In this document: one piece after another, positions 11,660-21,936 of the stretch
Layout of the letters: each line of letters begins with the position of its first letter
Numbering within the stretch: position 1 is the first letter of the stretch
Assembly: GCA_907163345.1 (NCBI GenBank)
Contig: CAJQUN010000003.1
Span: 6,428,821 to 6,492,820 of the forward strand
Direction: 5' to 3'
From: Haberlea rhodopensis
Lineage: Eukaryota; Streptophyta; Magnoliopsida; Lamiales; Gesneriaceae
Length of the DNA stretch: 64,000 nucleotides
Position numbers and translations under genes: made by a program
Notes under the pieces: generated by a model
What the model was told of the DNA's origin: nothing
Database searches by the model: none
The model's input: the letters and a program-made list of their open reading frames with translations, nothing else

Positions 11660-12732
11660 AAGATCGGATTTGCCAAGCCTGCCCGAAGCAGAAAGAATCA
11701 GAATTCGGGAAAGGATTCTGATCCAAACCCGATAGATCAGAGGCAGGAAAAGACAAATGACCTGTTGACAAGAGAGCCTGGTTTCCTAAAGCTCGCGGAC
11801 CACAAAAACCAATAATGTAAAGATTCCCGACAAAGAAATAAGTGTGGACCATTAAAAGATAGTGTGGTAACAGTTCAACGCACTCGAACAAAAATAATGG
11901 ACCACTCACGAGAAAAGTTGGCACACTCAGACAAAGATGCCAGAACACGTGAAGAATAGGTGCACTCACAATGCACACTCAACAATTATCAAGATTTAGA
12001 ATCCGAAGTTGAAGTCCGGATTCATGCATATATAAAGGCACTCATTCAGGAAGCTGATATCGAAAATTCTCCCTATATTTCTGAGAATAAAAATTGTAGT
12101 CTCCAAGATTTGTAATCTTTCAACTTTCATAGCTTGGTAATAATTTCTCTTTCTGTCTTTTGTTTGTAATATTGTTCTATATTTCAGTTTATGTGTTCTC
12201 GAGTCAAGCCTCATATATTTGAGAGGCTAAACAAATCCATCTCCTTCCAAAAGGTAACGTTTTAATGTAATAGATGTTATAAGTATTTCCAAAATAAAAT
12301 AAAGGATGTTGTCCACCTATCTCCCAGATTTCTTTAAATCTTTCATATATCTTGATTACACCCTACACCCTAAACTAGAAACGAAATATGGTTGTACTAT
12401 GCGGTTTCGGAAGGAGTCGTATAACTTGCAGATTAACCTCGCCTAAGGGGCTGAGGTTGGATGGTGAGGAGTCATTCGTAAAATAGTCTGGAGGTAGTAA
12501 TTTTTCGACTGGTGGATTTGCAACCCACTTCACCCGGTGTCGTTATAGTCTGGGGGTAGTAATTTTTCGACTGGTGGATTTGCAACCCACTTCACCCGGT
12601 GTCGTTATAGTCAAAGTGGTATATTTCAGTTTGTTAAAATTTTATTGTAATACGGAAGCATGATGGGTCTGTTATTTATTTTTTAACATTATCTTCAAAT
12701 CGGGTTTTGAATTATAACTAGAAGAACGTTAT
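11660..12732 (+). promoter_or_regulatory. Pararetroviral intergenic region with promoter-like elements
   Basis: A noncoding stretch follows the last viral ORF. It holds TATATAA at 12029-12035 and AATAAA at 12086-12091, 51 bp downstream of the TATA box. In Caulimoviridae the poly(A) signal lies a short way after the pregenomic RNA start, giving a terminally redundant RNA, and this arrangement fits. I did not find the tRNA-Met primer site expected in the leader. Whether the promoter is still active cannot be judged. Confidence 0.45.
12483..12612 (+). repeat. Tandem duplication, 62-bp unit
   Basis: The unit TAGTCTGGAGGTAGTAATTT and what follows (starting 12484) is repeated at 12546 with essentially one substitution, and a third copy begins at 12608 but breaks off after TAGTC. 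The near identity suggests a recent slip or a functional viral leader repeat. Confidence 0.93.
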
Positions 12733-12858
12733 ATGAACTGTGAGTCATTTGCACAAGTATGCAGTTGGGTTCATCCCAATATGACAGAAACTGAAGGATC
12801 TCATGTTCATAAAATGCAACTGTTTGATGAATATTATGATAAAGAAGATAATAAATAG
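12733..12858 (+). pseudogene. Short open frame, possible viral fragment
   Basis: A 41-codon frame (MNCESFAQVCSWVHPNMTET...) ends with TAG at 12856-12858. It lies in what appears to be the leader side of the pararetrovirus. No motif is recognised. It may be the start of the next viral ORF, or chance. Confidence 0.2.
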
Positions 12859-13339
12859 TTTATAAAGACATATTTGTTCTTTAAACTTTTTCTTAGAGTT
12901 AAGAATGCAATTTTATTAAAGATTTGTTGGACTGCGTGGACCATTGGACCAATGGGGTTATTATTATCACTTTGATGTCAACGAGTCAGGTTCACTTCAT
13001 CAACCCAAGTGTTTGCTCCATTTGGAATATATAACTCGTACCACTTCTAGAAGACATGTTTAGCACAATGTTGATAAAAAAATTTATACACTAATTTATC
13101 ACTGTTCTTCGAAGGGTAGATGGCGTTGAAATCAGACCTTCCAAACCTGACTCTCTCCCACTTTGTTATCAAAATTTCATAACCTAACCTTAGAAGGCAA
13201 GAAAACATCACAAGAGGTAATCATGTATACATTTTACATGTAAAAATTCAAATGTGAGTACTTTCCAAAATTTGACACAGTAAATAAATGTATAGGATCA
13301 TTGTTTTCAACCTATTCCGGATCATCTTTATTATGACAC
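12859..13339. other. Intergenic stretch, nothing recognised
   Basis: AT-rich sequence between the viral remnant and the MITE next to the receptor kinase gene. No open frame or repeat stood out. The right edge of the viral insertion probably lies here, but I cannot place it. Confidence 0.4.
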
Positions 13340-13465
13340 GGGAAATTCTTGCATGGATCGGGTGTGGACCCCAAGCCATGCACAGCACATCAAATCATGG
13401 TTAAATATTTTTATGTGTGTTTGTATATGTATCGGTCCCACATTCGATCAATGCAAGAATTTCCC
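13340..13465. mobile_element. MITE with 30-bp terminal inverted repeats, Mutator-like
   Basis: A 126-bp element that starts GGGAAATTCTTGCATGGATC and ends with the inverse (GATCAATGCAAGAATTTCCC). It is flanked by TTATGACAC (13331-13339) and CTACGACAC (13466-13474), seven of nine bases identical, which fits a decayed 9-bp Mutator-type target duplication. It lies about 90 bp past the stop codon of the receptor kinase gene and may be in its 3' untranslated region. Confidence 0.7.
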
Positions 13466-13554
13466 CTACGACACATACATAATCAGAAGTCTAAACTGTA
13501 CTTTATTCCTTATGTCACAATTAATCAGTTCAGAAATTTTCCATGTTCTATAAA

Positions 13555-16242
13555 CTAGCCAGTGACAGGAGATTGAAGCGCCTTCAACCGTTCCACGACC
13601 TGCTTCATAGTTGGTCTTGAAGAAAGTGATTCAACCGTACAAAAAATGGCCAAATGCAACATTTCCACAAGTTTGTCCCGAGGACCAGAATCCCATAAAG
13701 TTTCTACAAAAGCTTCCTTAATCTGACCTTGATTCATTAGCATGCACGCCCACGAAACGATATTGAAACCGTCTTCATGTGAGTAAAATGAAGGATCAAG
13801 AGCCGTCTTATCCGACATTAATTCCAACAGCACAACACCGTAGCTATAGACATCTGCCTTATTCGATACACGTCCAGTCAAGGCGTATTCTGGTGCTATA
13901 TAACCGTATGTTCCAGCTACACGGGTCGTGGCGTGAGTTTCGGTGCTAGCAAGAATTTTTGACAGCCCAAAATCTGACAAGTAAGCGTTATATTCATCAT
14001 CCAATAAGATGTTACTGGGCTTGATATCTCGGTGTAGAATTCGGGGATTACATTGATCGTGAAGATAGGAAAGTGCAGAGGCTATGTTCAGAGCGATCTT
14101 GTGAAGTATGCTCCAATCAAAAGCTCTACTTGCTCGTTCTCTGATGAATTCACGTAAATTTCCTCCGGGAAGGTAGTTATATATCAAGAACATCTCGTCT
14201 TCGCTGGAACAGTACCCGATTAAAGTAATGAGATTCGGATGTTTTATTCGACCAAGGCTTCTGATTTCTGCATGAAACTGTGGAGCGCCTTGGTGCCGTT
14301 CAGCAGTGAGCCGTTTGACCGCCACTGTATTTCCGGGTGAAATGTCAGCCCGGTATGTTGCACCAAATCCACCATTTCCGATACACTTGGTTTGGCTAAA
14401 ATTCCCCGTTGCATGAACAATGTTCTCGTATGTTAAAGGTACACCAATGGGATTGAAAACCATGACTTTCTTTGGCTCGGGTGATGCAGAAATCTCGATC
14501 CTCGAATTCTGTTGGTTCTTTTTCATACAACAGAATAATACAGCAAGGAGGATGAGAGAAAGTACACATACAGCTGATACAGATATAATGGCTCCCAAAG
14601 TATGGGGGGGAAGCCCATTTGTTCCACTTTTCGAATGGTGTCCTGATTTAGGAGCATGTTTTTTTGGCTTGTGACCCTTATGCCAATGTGGCGGTGGTAA
14701 AGATGAATGGACTGAAGTTAAGGGAAGAAAATGGTTTCCCTGACGGATACTACATATTATCCTTTTGTTGATAGCTGATGTTTCTAAAAACAGAAGATTT
14801 CGCGAGTGGATCAATGGTATAGTTCCAGATACTCTGTCACGATTCAGAAGACACTGACAGGTGAAGTTGCTATCGCTAAAATCAAGCACAAACAAAGTAT
14901 TTACATTGCCAACATATTCGGCCACCGATTCAGAAATCCGATTCTTGATGAAGATAAAAACCAACATTCGAGCAAGCCCGTTAGAGTGTAGGTTAAGGTA
15001 ATGAAGATCAAAGATCTCAGCAGTAAAAAATCTTTGAGCAAAATTTGTCATCTTGAGGCTTAGACAACTACTCCGATTTCTTGGAAAACTGCCTTTGAAA
15101 TTGGCACAGGAAGCCTGAATAATCTTCAGCTTTGGAAGTGTTGTAATGTCATCAGTAATAGAACCTTCGAAAAAGTTGTTATCATTCAAGCATGGACATC
15201 TCTTGCTCGGAAGAGCATTAAAGCGACTTGAGAGGACAAGAACTGTTAGATTGACACAATTTCGTAGATTCACGGGTAGAGGACCGGTTAGATTGTTTCT
15301 CGAAACATCTAAAACTTCAAGGCTATGAAGTCTACCAAGCTCGTTAGGGATAACGCCACGTAACATATTCGAGGAAAGCAAAAGTGTCTTTAAACATCTA
15401 CAATTTCCCAAAGCACGTGGAATTTCCCCCTTCAGAAAATTATATGACAAGTCCAAATGCTCAAGATTTGCACAATCATATCCTAAAGTACTCGGAGCAT
15501 ATCCGACCAACCGATTAAACGACAAATTCAACGTTCTTAACTTCCCTAAACGGCCAACGAATCCAGGAATATCGCCATTTATCTCATTTCGCGCCAAATT
15601 CAAAATCCTTAAACCCTTACATTCCGTAAAGGAAGGTGGAAATTTCCCAACAATCCTGTTGAAAGCTAGATTAAGAACCTTTAATTTCCCTAGAACCGAG
15701 AACTCAAATCCCGAAAAATTCCCATCAATGGAATTCCCCTCAAGATCAATCACTTCAAGATTATCCAATCTCCACATTTCAAAAGGGATTTGCCCATAAA
15801 GTCCATTGAATGGAAGTGATAGAACCCTAAGTTCTGTAAGGTTTTCAATAACAGGTGAGATTATTCCCACTAACTTTCCATTTACTTTAGAACAATTTCT
15901 CCTAATACCAAATCCATGCCACGCCAACTTTGAATCCATAAAATAATGAGGAGCAAGAGAAAAGTTACCTCCTATAGTCAGCCCTGCGACTCTGAAATTT
16001 GAATCACAGGAAACTCCAAACCAAGAACAGTGGTTAGCAGAATCAGCATTCCAGCTTGCAAGAATCCCATTTGGGTCAGAGATCGATTTCTTAAATTCAA
16101 GAAGGGCCATTTTGTCATCAAAATTTTGCCCATAAACAGACAAGAAAATGCACAGAACAAGAAAACAAGAAACCAAACCCTTGGTTGCAGAAAACATGGA
16201 ATTCTCCCTTCTCATTGCACCCAATGACACCATTTTTCTCAC
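13555..16242 (-). CDS. RPK2-like: LRR receptor-like kinase, RPK2/TOADSTOOL2-like, shortened LRR region
   Basis: A single open exon of 895 codons. RPK2-type kinases are plasma-membrane receptors acting in anther, embryo and meristem development. A signal peptide precedes DDKMALLEFKKSISDPNGIL and the LRR cap CSWFGVSC. LRRs run to about residue 350, then a degenerate stretch, a transmembrane helix (about 550-573) and a kinase: Gly loop IGNGGFG (621-627), VAVK lysine 643, HRD aspartate 739, DFG aspartate 757, APE glutamate 785. All catalytic residues are present. The kinase and the C-terminus (RPTMKQVVERLKAL) match RPK2 closely. Family members have about 1,100-1,150 residues; some 200 are missing between the late LRRs and the membrane segment, where repeats are eroded. 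The start is uncertain: Met16 (codon ending at 16197) gives a cleaner signal peptide than Met1. It may be a diverged paralogue or an early pseudogene. Confidence 0.88.
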   Translation of the reverse strand: MRKMVSLGAMRRENSMFSATKGLVSCFLVLCIFLSVYGQNFDDKMALLEFKKSISDPNGILASWNADSANHCSWFGVSCDSNFRVAGLTIGGNFSLAPHYFMDSKLAWHGFGIRRNCSKVNGKLVGIISPVIENLTELRVLSLPFNGLYGQIPFEMWRLDNLEVIDLEGNSIDGNFSGFEFSVLGKLKVLNLAFNRIVGKFPPSFTECKGLRILNLARNEINGDIPGFVGRLGKLRTLNLSFNRLVGYAPSTLGYDCANLEHLDLSYNFLKGEIPRALGNCRCLKTLLLSSNMLRGVIPNELGRLHSLEVLDVSRNNLTGPLPVNLRNCVNLTVLVLSSRFNALPSKRCPCLNDNNFFEGSITDDITTLPKLKIIQASCANFKGSFPRNRSSCLSLKMTNFAQRFFTAEIFDLHYLNLHSNGLARMLVFIFIKNRISESVAEYVGNVNTLFVLDFSDSNFTCQCLLNRDRVSGTIPLIHSRNLLFLETSAINKRIICSIRQGNHFLPLTSVHSSLPPPHWHKGHKPKKHAPKSGHHSKSGTNGLPPHTLGAIISVSAVCVLSLILLAVLFCCMKKNQQNSRIEISASPEPKKVMVFNPIGVPLTYENIVHATGNFSQTKCIGNGGFGATYRADISPGNTVAVKRLTAERHQGAPQFHAEIRSLGRIKHPNLITLIGYCSSEDEMFLIYNYLPGGNLREFIRERASRAFDWSILHKIALNIASALSYLHDQCNPRILHRDIKPSNILLDDEYNAYLSDFGLSKILASTETHATTRVAGTYGYIAPEYALTGRVSNKADVYSYGVVLLELMSDKTALDPSFYSHEDGFNIVSWACMLMNQGQIKEAFVETLWDSGPRDKLVEMLHLAIFCTVESLSSRPTMKQVVERLKALQSPVTG

Positions 16243-17532
16243 TTTCCAGGGACAAAAACAGAACCCTTCACAGAAAGAAAAAAAAAAGAAAGAAATTTAT
16301 TCTGTACCGTTGCAGAGATGAGGATTGAGATGAAATTTGTTTGGTGTGCTTTTCTCAAAACAAAATCTTGAAATTTGAAATGGGAAAGGTCCGAAATGGG
16401 AAAGCAAGAGAAGAGGAAGCACACCCAAGAATCTTTAAAAGAACACAAGAACTGGAGTCTGGAGGCAAATAATTTAAACAAGATTTTTTTTTTTAGAAAA
16501 CTATAGATTTTTCCTGTATTTGGAAGCAGCAGTCGCAATGGGTTCAGAAAAAAAGAGAAGATTTTAAAAAGCTTCTTCTTCTTTTGCAGATTTGCTGTAG
16601 TTACTTGTTTGCTATGGCCCTATTCAATGTTTTCAATCACAAACGCCCTTTTGCCGTTGTTCTTTTATAATGTTGAAATAGTGGGGCCCCAACTAGATTT
16701 AGGCAACGACACTCAATCTACAAATTTAATTACCCTGAGACAAAAAAAAAAAAACAATTACGAGCTCCGTTTTGCTGGGATGAATAATATTTATTGTTCA
16801 TTGGGTTTGAGTTACAGTTTACGCACAAAAAATACTTTAACACATTCCCCAGTAAAAAAAATAACAATTACATTTGTGATGAAATTAACATTTTTTATGA
16901 AATTTATTCTTCTAATTTATTTTTAAAAATATGAAAACTCGTTTTTATCTATTATTGTATGATTTTAAAGTATTTCAGTCCTATTTGTATTATAATTAAC
17001 ATTTCAATACAACAACATACAGTTGTTTATTGTATACTTCTAATTTGTATTTGAGATGATATTTCAACATGTTATGTAACTTCCACACTTGAATTTATTA
17101 TTGAAGTAAATATATGAACTAAAATATTAAAATAATATTTTTAATCAATGCCGACAACCACTCATAAAATTCTTGTATAAATTGAGTATGGGTCTCTATC
17201 CATACAACAATGTATACGAATAAATCTAACTATGATTGACAAAAACGTGCATATTGATGTAGACCGGGTACACCCAATACATGCAATAATTTCCTGTTCG
17301 ATGGGGACAAAATATGTACAACGTTAGGCAGCAAATGTTGGAATTGAATGTGGGGCCTACAGATAAATCTTACACGTGGAACAATTATCGCGATATAACG
17401 GCTGATTGTTTGAATTTATAAACAACACGGCGTCGTATGGCCTTTAGGCTGCAATATTACGCGACATCTAGGGCTTTTTTCAATGCCCCCATGTAATTGA
17501 AAATATTGGATTGCCTCATCCCCACATGACTT
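16243..17532. other. Upstream region of the receptor kinase gene and AT-rich spacer
   Basis: The first 350 bp upstream of the start contain pyrimidine-rich runs (minus strand) typical of a 5' untranslated region. From about 16800 to 17532 the DNA is AT-rich, with no coding frame. Nothing else is recognised. Confidence 0.4.
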
Positions 17533-17555
17533 GGGTTTTTTTAATAAATTAATCT

Positions 17556-17589
<34 letters not shown>

Positions 17590-17887
17590 ATTAAATAACC
17601 TAATTTTTTATCAAAGTAACCAAAGTTGTCATCTTCAGTATACAAATAATTTTTTTATTTTTTCATATAAAAAAATTTATATTGAAATCGTCATCTCAGA
17701 TGGCGACTTCAGTAAAAAAAATATTTTATATTAAAGTCGTCGTCTCAGATGCGACTTTAATAAAAAAATTATTTTTATACTGAAGTGAAGTCGTCATCTG
17801 AGATGGTGACTTCGGTTACTTTGATAAAAAGAAATTAGATTATTTTGTTAAATATATGTTTTTTTTTGTTAATTTATTAAAAAACCC
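17533..17887. mobile_element. Short TIR element with 27-bp near-palindromes
   Basis: It begins GGGTTTTTTTAATAAATTAA and ends TTAATTTATTAAAAAACCC, an inverted pair. Next to the ends are CAAAGTAACC and the matching GGTTACTTTG. Inside are copies of a 27-bp near-palindrome with halves GAAGTCGTCATCT and AGATGGCGACTTC at 17684-17710 and 17787-17813, a worn copy near 17733 and an (AT)n run at about 17560-17586. Its flanks agree in six of nine bases. It is a short relative of the large foldback at 54337-56007. Confidence 0.72.
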
Positions 17888-17937
17888 ACACAAATTCATG
17901 TGGGGCTCAGATAATCCGATGGTGTATATGCCGATAC

Positions 17938-18836
17938 CAGTGTTATTAAAACCGGCCCGGACCGGCCGGTCCGACCGGTTCAACCGGTGACCGGTGCTGA
18001 GTCCGGGCCGGTTAACAGTATAAAATCGGAGGGGCAAAGAACCGGTGAGAACCGGTCAAAAACCGGTCGAACTGGTGAACCGGTCGACTGGTTGAACCGG
18101 TTCTCACCTTTTTTTTTTTTTTTCATTTTTTTTTGTTATCCCTTTTAAGTTTTATCATTCACACAACATTTCTTCTTCTACAGGCAATGTATGAACTTTC
18201 TAATAAAAAAAATCTATTCTTGCATTTTAATTGGTGGATTACATGACAATTGTATTGCCATGATTGAAGATTTTATGGAGTTTATTATATATATTAGATC
18301 TAATTTTGTATTGCATCAATTCCATGCAACTATGAGTTTTAACATTTACTCATTATATATTTTTGATATTTGTATCAGTCTTATATATAAATACAGAAAG
18401 TAATATATTGTATCAAAAAAGACAAAAAATCTCTTAATTTTGATAATCAATAATAAAGTGTTTGTAATAATATAGTAGCCCATTATTGAATAATATAATA
18501 CAAATTTGGTGTATGCATGACTAATTAGTGCGTTTGTAATTAATCCTTTTATATATAAAGTTTATATAAAAAAATAGTTATAAACTTAAATAGATGAAAT
18601 TATTGAAAGATTGTGTAAAATATTGGTCTCCATGCTATGTTGCTACAATGATATTTTTTTTATTATGAACATTTGAAACTTTTACAAATACATGTTATAT
18701 ATTTTTCAAAAATTAAATATAGATATTACATCATGATGACGTCATACACCGGTTGAACCAGTGGTTTAACCGGTTAAACCGATCGAACCTGTAACCAGTA
18801 AGGACACCGGTTTTATGTCCGGTCCGGTTATGAAAA
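17938..18836. mobile_element. hAT-like non-autonomous element, ACCGG-rich ends
   Basis: An 899-bp element flanked by the perfect 8-bp direct repeat GCCGATAC (17930-17937 and 18837-18844), the duplication size of hAT transposons. It starts CAGTGTTATTAAAACCGG; the first 150 bp and last 90 bp are packed with ACCGGT/CCGGTT motifs in both orientations, while the middle is AT-rich and has no transposase. The outermost terminal repeats are imperfect (the right end reads CCGGTTATGAAAA). Confidence 0.8.
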
Positions 18837-18857
18837 GCCGATACAATGAGTCATTTT

Positions 18858-18971
18858 TATGTGGACCCGATGTTTACAAACAACAACACACATACAAACA
18901 TATATATATTATTGTGTGATACAAACATATGAATATATATTATTGTGTTGTAAACACCGGGTTCACATAAG
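18858..18971. repeat. Hairpin MITE-like inverted repeat
   Basis: TTATGTGGACCCGATGTTTA at the left matches the inverse of the right end (TAAACACCGGGTTCACATAA) with two mismatches. The centre holds two direct copies of ACAAACATAT...TATTATTGTGT. It could fold as a stem of about 23 bp. No target duplication was found. Confidence 0.55.
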
Positions 18972-19449
18972 AAATTTCCACGATACAATTAGGTAATATA
19001 TTTGTGTAATTTGAGTTTATTTTCATTGATTTGATGTATATTCACTTGGAATTACGAACAAAACCTTGAAATTTACAGTGAATTTGTTATCATATTGTAA
19101 ACAATTAAATACTGAAAATTAATGGGTTACTCGAAAAATTCAATTTTTTTTTTAGAAATTGATGTTGCTAGATGGTAAATAGGTTATTTTTAGTGTAACT
19201 TGTCTAATTATATGCATAAATTTGTCCCATTTGCTGTTTCCAAGACTGGTTTGTGAAAAGTGAACATAAGTGTGTAATCTAGAAATCTACTCATGAATTT
19301 CTAGATTACAATGAGACGTGTAAAGCCATTTTATTAAAAAAAAAATCACAATTGATATAACATAAACTATTGTTATCCCAAGCATCACCTCCTTATGTAG
19401 AAGGTCGAGACTACCTCTCAATTTCAAACTTATTGAACGAAGAACATGC
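18972..19449. other. AT-rich spacer with a perfect small hairpin
   Basis: No gene seen. At 19274-19309 a perfect 13-bp inverted repeat (GTAATCTAGAAAT / ATTTCTAGATTAC) encloses a 10-base loop. Confidence 0.5.
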
Positions 19450-19578
19450 TATAAATTGAGTAAGTTTTTTTTTTATCAGGCAAAGAATGATATATTATAG
19501 CTAAAGTATCAGAAGTACTTTAAAGTAACAACGAAATAAAAATAAATAAGTCTAGGAGTACTGCAATGATGAAAACAA

Positions 19579-21936
19579 CTAAACAGCTAATAAACAAATG
19601 ATTGGCTTCTGCCTCCAACCAACAAAAGTGTAGTCCAAGCTATTATGTCCTCTATTGTTAATCCAAAACCACGACCGAGATATAATCAATTCTAATAAGT
19701 CTTCATCCCTCTCTTCCGATCCTATGAAGATCAAATGGTTACGATGAAGCCAAATAGTCCATATGATTGCTTCCCAAATAGTTATTGTTGGGTTTTGGAA
19801 ACCCGAATAATCTTGGTTTTGATGTTAACAAAACTTGTTATTGTGTTGCTAACATATTTCATCAAGTGCGCAGTTCATGGATCATAACATAGAAGCTTGA
19901 TGAATTATAAAGAAGTAGCTTGAAAATATCAAGCTGAACCAAGTTTGAAATCCTGGCAGAGCGGATTGTTTCGATCATATCTCATAGCTCGGATATCTAA
20001 ATGGCGTGCTTCCAAAGAGATTGAACAGCCAACTTAAAATACTAAAAGTCATATTTCACAACAGATCGGCTAGTTCAAATGTTATCAAGGAGAAAAGACG
20101 CATGCAAGATCGAGCTGTACCGCAAAGAAACAGCAAGCTGTTTTAGCAAGCAACTGTCAGTCTGGTGGGCATAACTCTCAGCTCGCTTATCGGAACGGAA
20201 AGTATGGGTTGGAAAGCTAAGACAAAGATCTACAAGTCATTTTGGAAGTGAAAGACTGAATCGGACGTTAAGATGGCCAAAAAGCTTCTGCAAGTCACGC
20301 CATGTGCTGCTGCATCCAGCAAACAGACAGCAGGAGCATCGCCTCGTATTTCAAGCATAACTCGCTCATACGAACTCGAAATCGAGGGATTCTTAATTCT
20401 GTGGAAAGCTAAGAGAAAGGGCTACAACTTTCATGTAGATCACTTTGCCCAGAAATTAAAGAATCAAGAGTTACAAGCAACAGATCGAAGAGCAAGTTTA
20501 TCAATCTGTTTTTGTATCAAACTGATTGTCCAGACTGATCCGGACCAGACTGATCTGCCCTTGCTGATCTGGACCAGACTGATCTGCCCGTGCTGATCTG
20601 CCAGACTGATCTACCATGCTGATCCGGCCAGACTGATCTGCCCAAGCTGATCCGGCCAATCCGGTCCGAAATACAAACAGCCCAGAAACCAGAATATGAC
20701 CGTCGCAAGCTCGGGAATAGTGCAGAACCTTTTCCAACGGGCATATTCTTGTGTCTAACGTATATATCATTACTTGGGGCTATATATACATGATTTGGAA
20801 GCTCAATAACAGCTGATTGAATATCAATCCAAGCCTTCCAAAGCAAACCCACTTGGGATTCAATTGAGGAACTTAAAAGACAAAAGCTGCTAAATGAAGA
20901 GCACTCCTCAAACCTTTGGCACCTATCAGATTCATTATGGAATCATTTGTGCCTTTGTATTCACTCTATTCATTGTATTTGTGAGCTAAATAGAAGAGTG
21001 AATACCATTGTAACAGTTGATGATTCATCACAACCGATTGAGAGGTCTTTGTATGTGAGACATTAAAGAACATACATAGTTGAGTTGCTAAGAGTTCTAG
21101 TTGGATGGGGAATTCCCAACTGGATCGGGTTTGCACAACGGGATTGTATAAATCAAAGTCTTCTAGTGGAATCCTTCCATGAGGTGGAAGAATGGGAGAC
21201 GTAGAAGGATTACACCACCTTCGAACTTCCATAAACAAATGCTTGTTTATTTACTTTACCTGCATATCTTTAAAATGTCTTTAAAATGGTTAATCGGTTT
21301 AGAGCGGGTTATGTCGAGTGTCTTCCGCTCGATTTTGTAATCGAACTCGATATAATCTCTCGGTGCAATTACTTCAAGAACACGAGCTATTGAAGCTCAA
21401 GTTGGTTGAACTCGGGTGTGGAATGACAACACACCCCCGGAATCGATCCCGACAGTTATCCACTAATTTCGACCCTTTTTATACTTCCACAACCTCTTGT
21501 GTTGTAGAAAATGATCTACTCGATCCAAATGAAGAACTGTTGCAGTTCCTAGCAACTTGTAGCATTTCATCAAAAGAGTATATGATTATGAGGACATCAA
21601 AAGCAGATGTTGTGTTGTCTCTTGATTCATCTGACAAAGGACATATTCGTCTGAATCTGAGCAAGCATAGATATTCCTTCGACGCAAGTTTATTCTAGTT
21701 GGAATTCGGTCTCTAAACATCGTCCAAGTAAAGGCTGCTACTTTTGATGGTACACACGTCTTCCACATCGAGTTGTAAGTCTCTAATAGTTTCCTTCCGC
21801 ACAAGATTCTTGTTGTATGCGTTCATAAGCCGATCGAAGAGTATAAGTTTTGGAGTCATCCAATGTCCATATCCAAAAGTCTTCATGATCATGTTCTAAA
21901 TGAAACCTGTCCAAAAAAAGATGAAAATATTAAGTA
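19579..21936 (-). pseudogene. LINE C-terminal domain, split by a solo LTR
   Basis: The frame 21586-21804 carries the zinc-binding-in-RT block (WKTCVPSKVAAFTWTMFRDR, then CQMNQETTQHLL). On the other side of the solo LTR the last part reads WEAIIWTIWLHRNHLIF and ends with TAG at 19579-19581. The two parts belong to one ORF end; the LTR lies between 21454 and 19786. Confidence 0.75.
19786..21454 (+). mobile_element. Solo LTR inside the LINE
   Basis: It begins TGTTGGG and ends CCCGACA, and is flanked by GTTAT on both sides (19781-19785 and 21455-21459), a perfect 5-bp target duplication. It is 1669 bp long, with no internal region, so the full element was lost by LTR recombination. Strand is assumed from a start resembling copia LTRs (TTTTGATGTTAACAAAAC). 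At about 20523-20660 there is a small array of CAGACTGATCTGCCC-like units. The ORFs in it are chance. Confidence 0.85.

Noticed and set aside
20273..20596. 107-codon plus-strand ORF
   Set aside because: It lies inside the solo LTR, across its GATC-rich repeat; no domain is recognisable.
21318..21698. 126-codon plus-strand ORF
   Set aside because: It crosses the boundary between the solo LTR and the LINE and is antisense to the LINE C-terminal domain.
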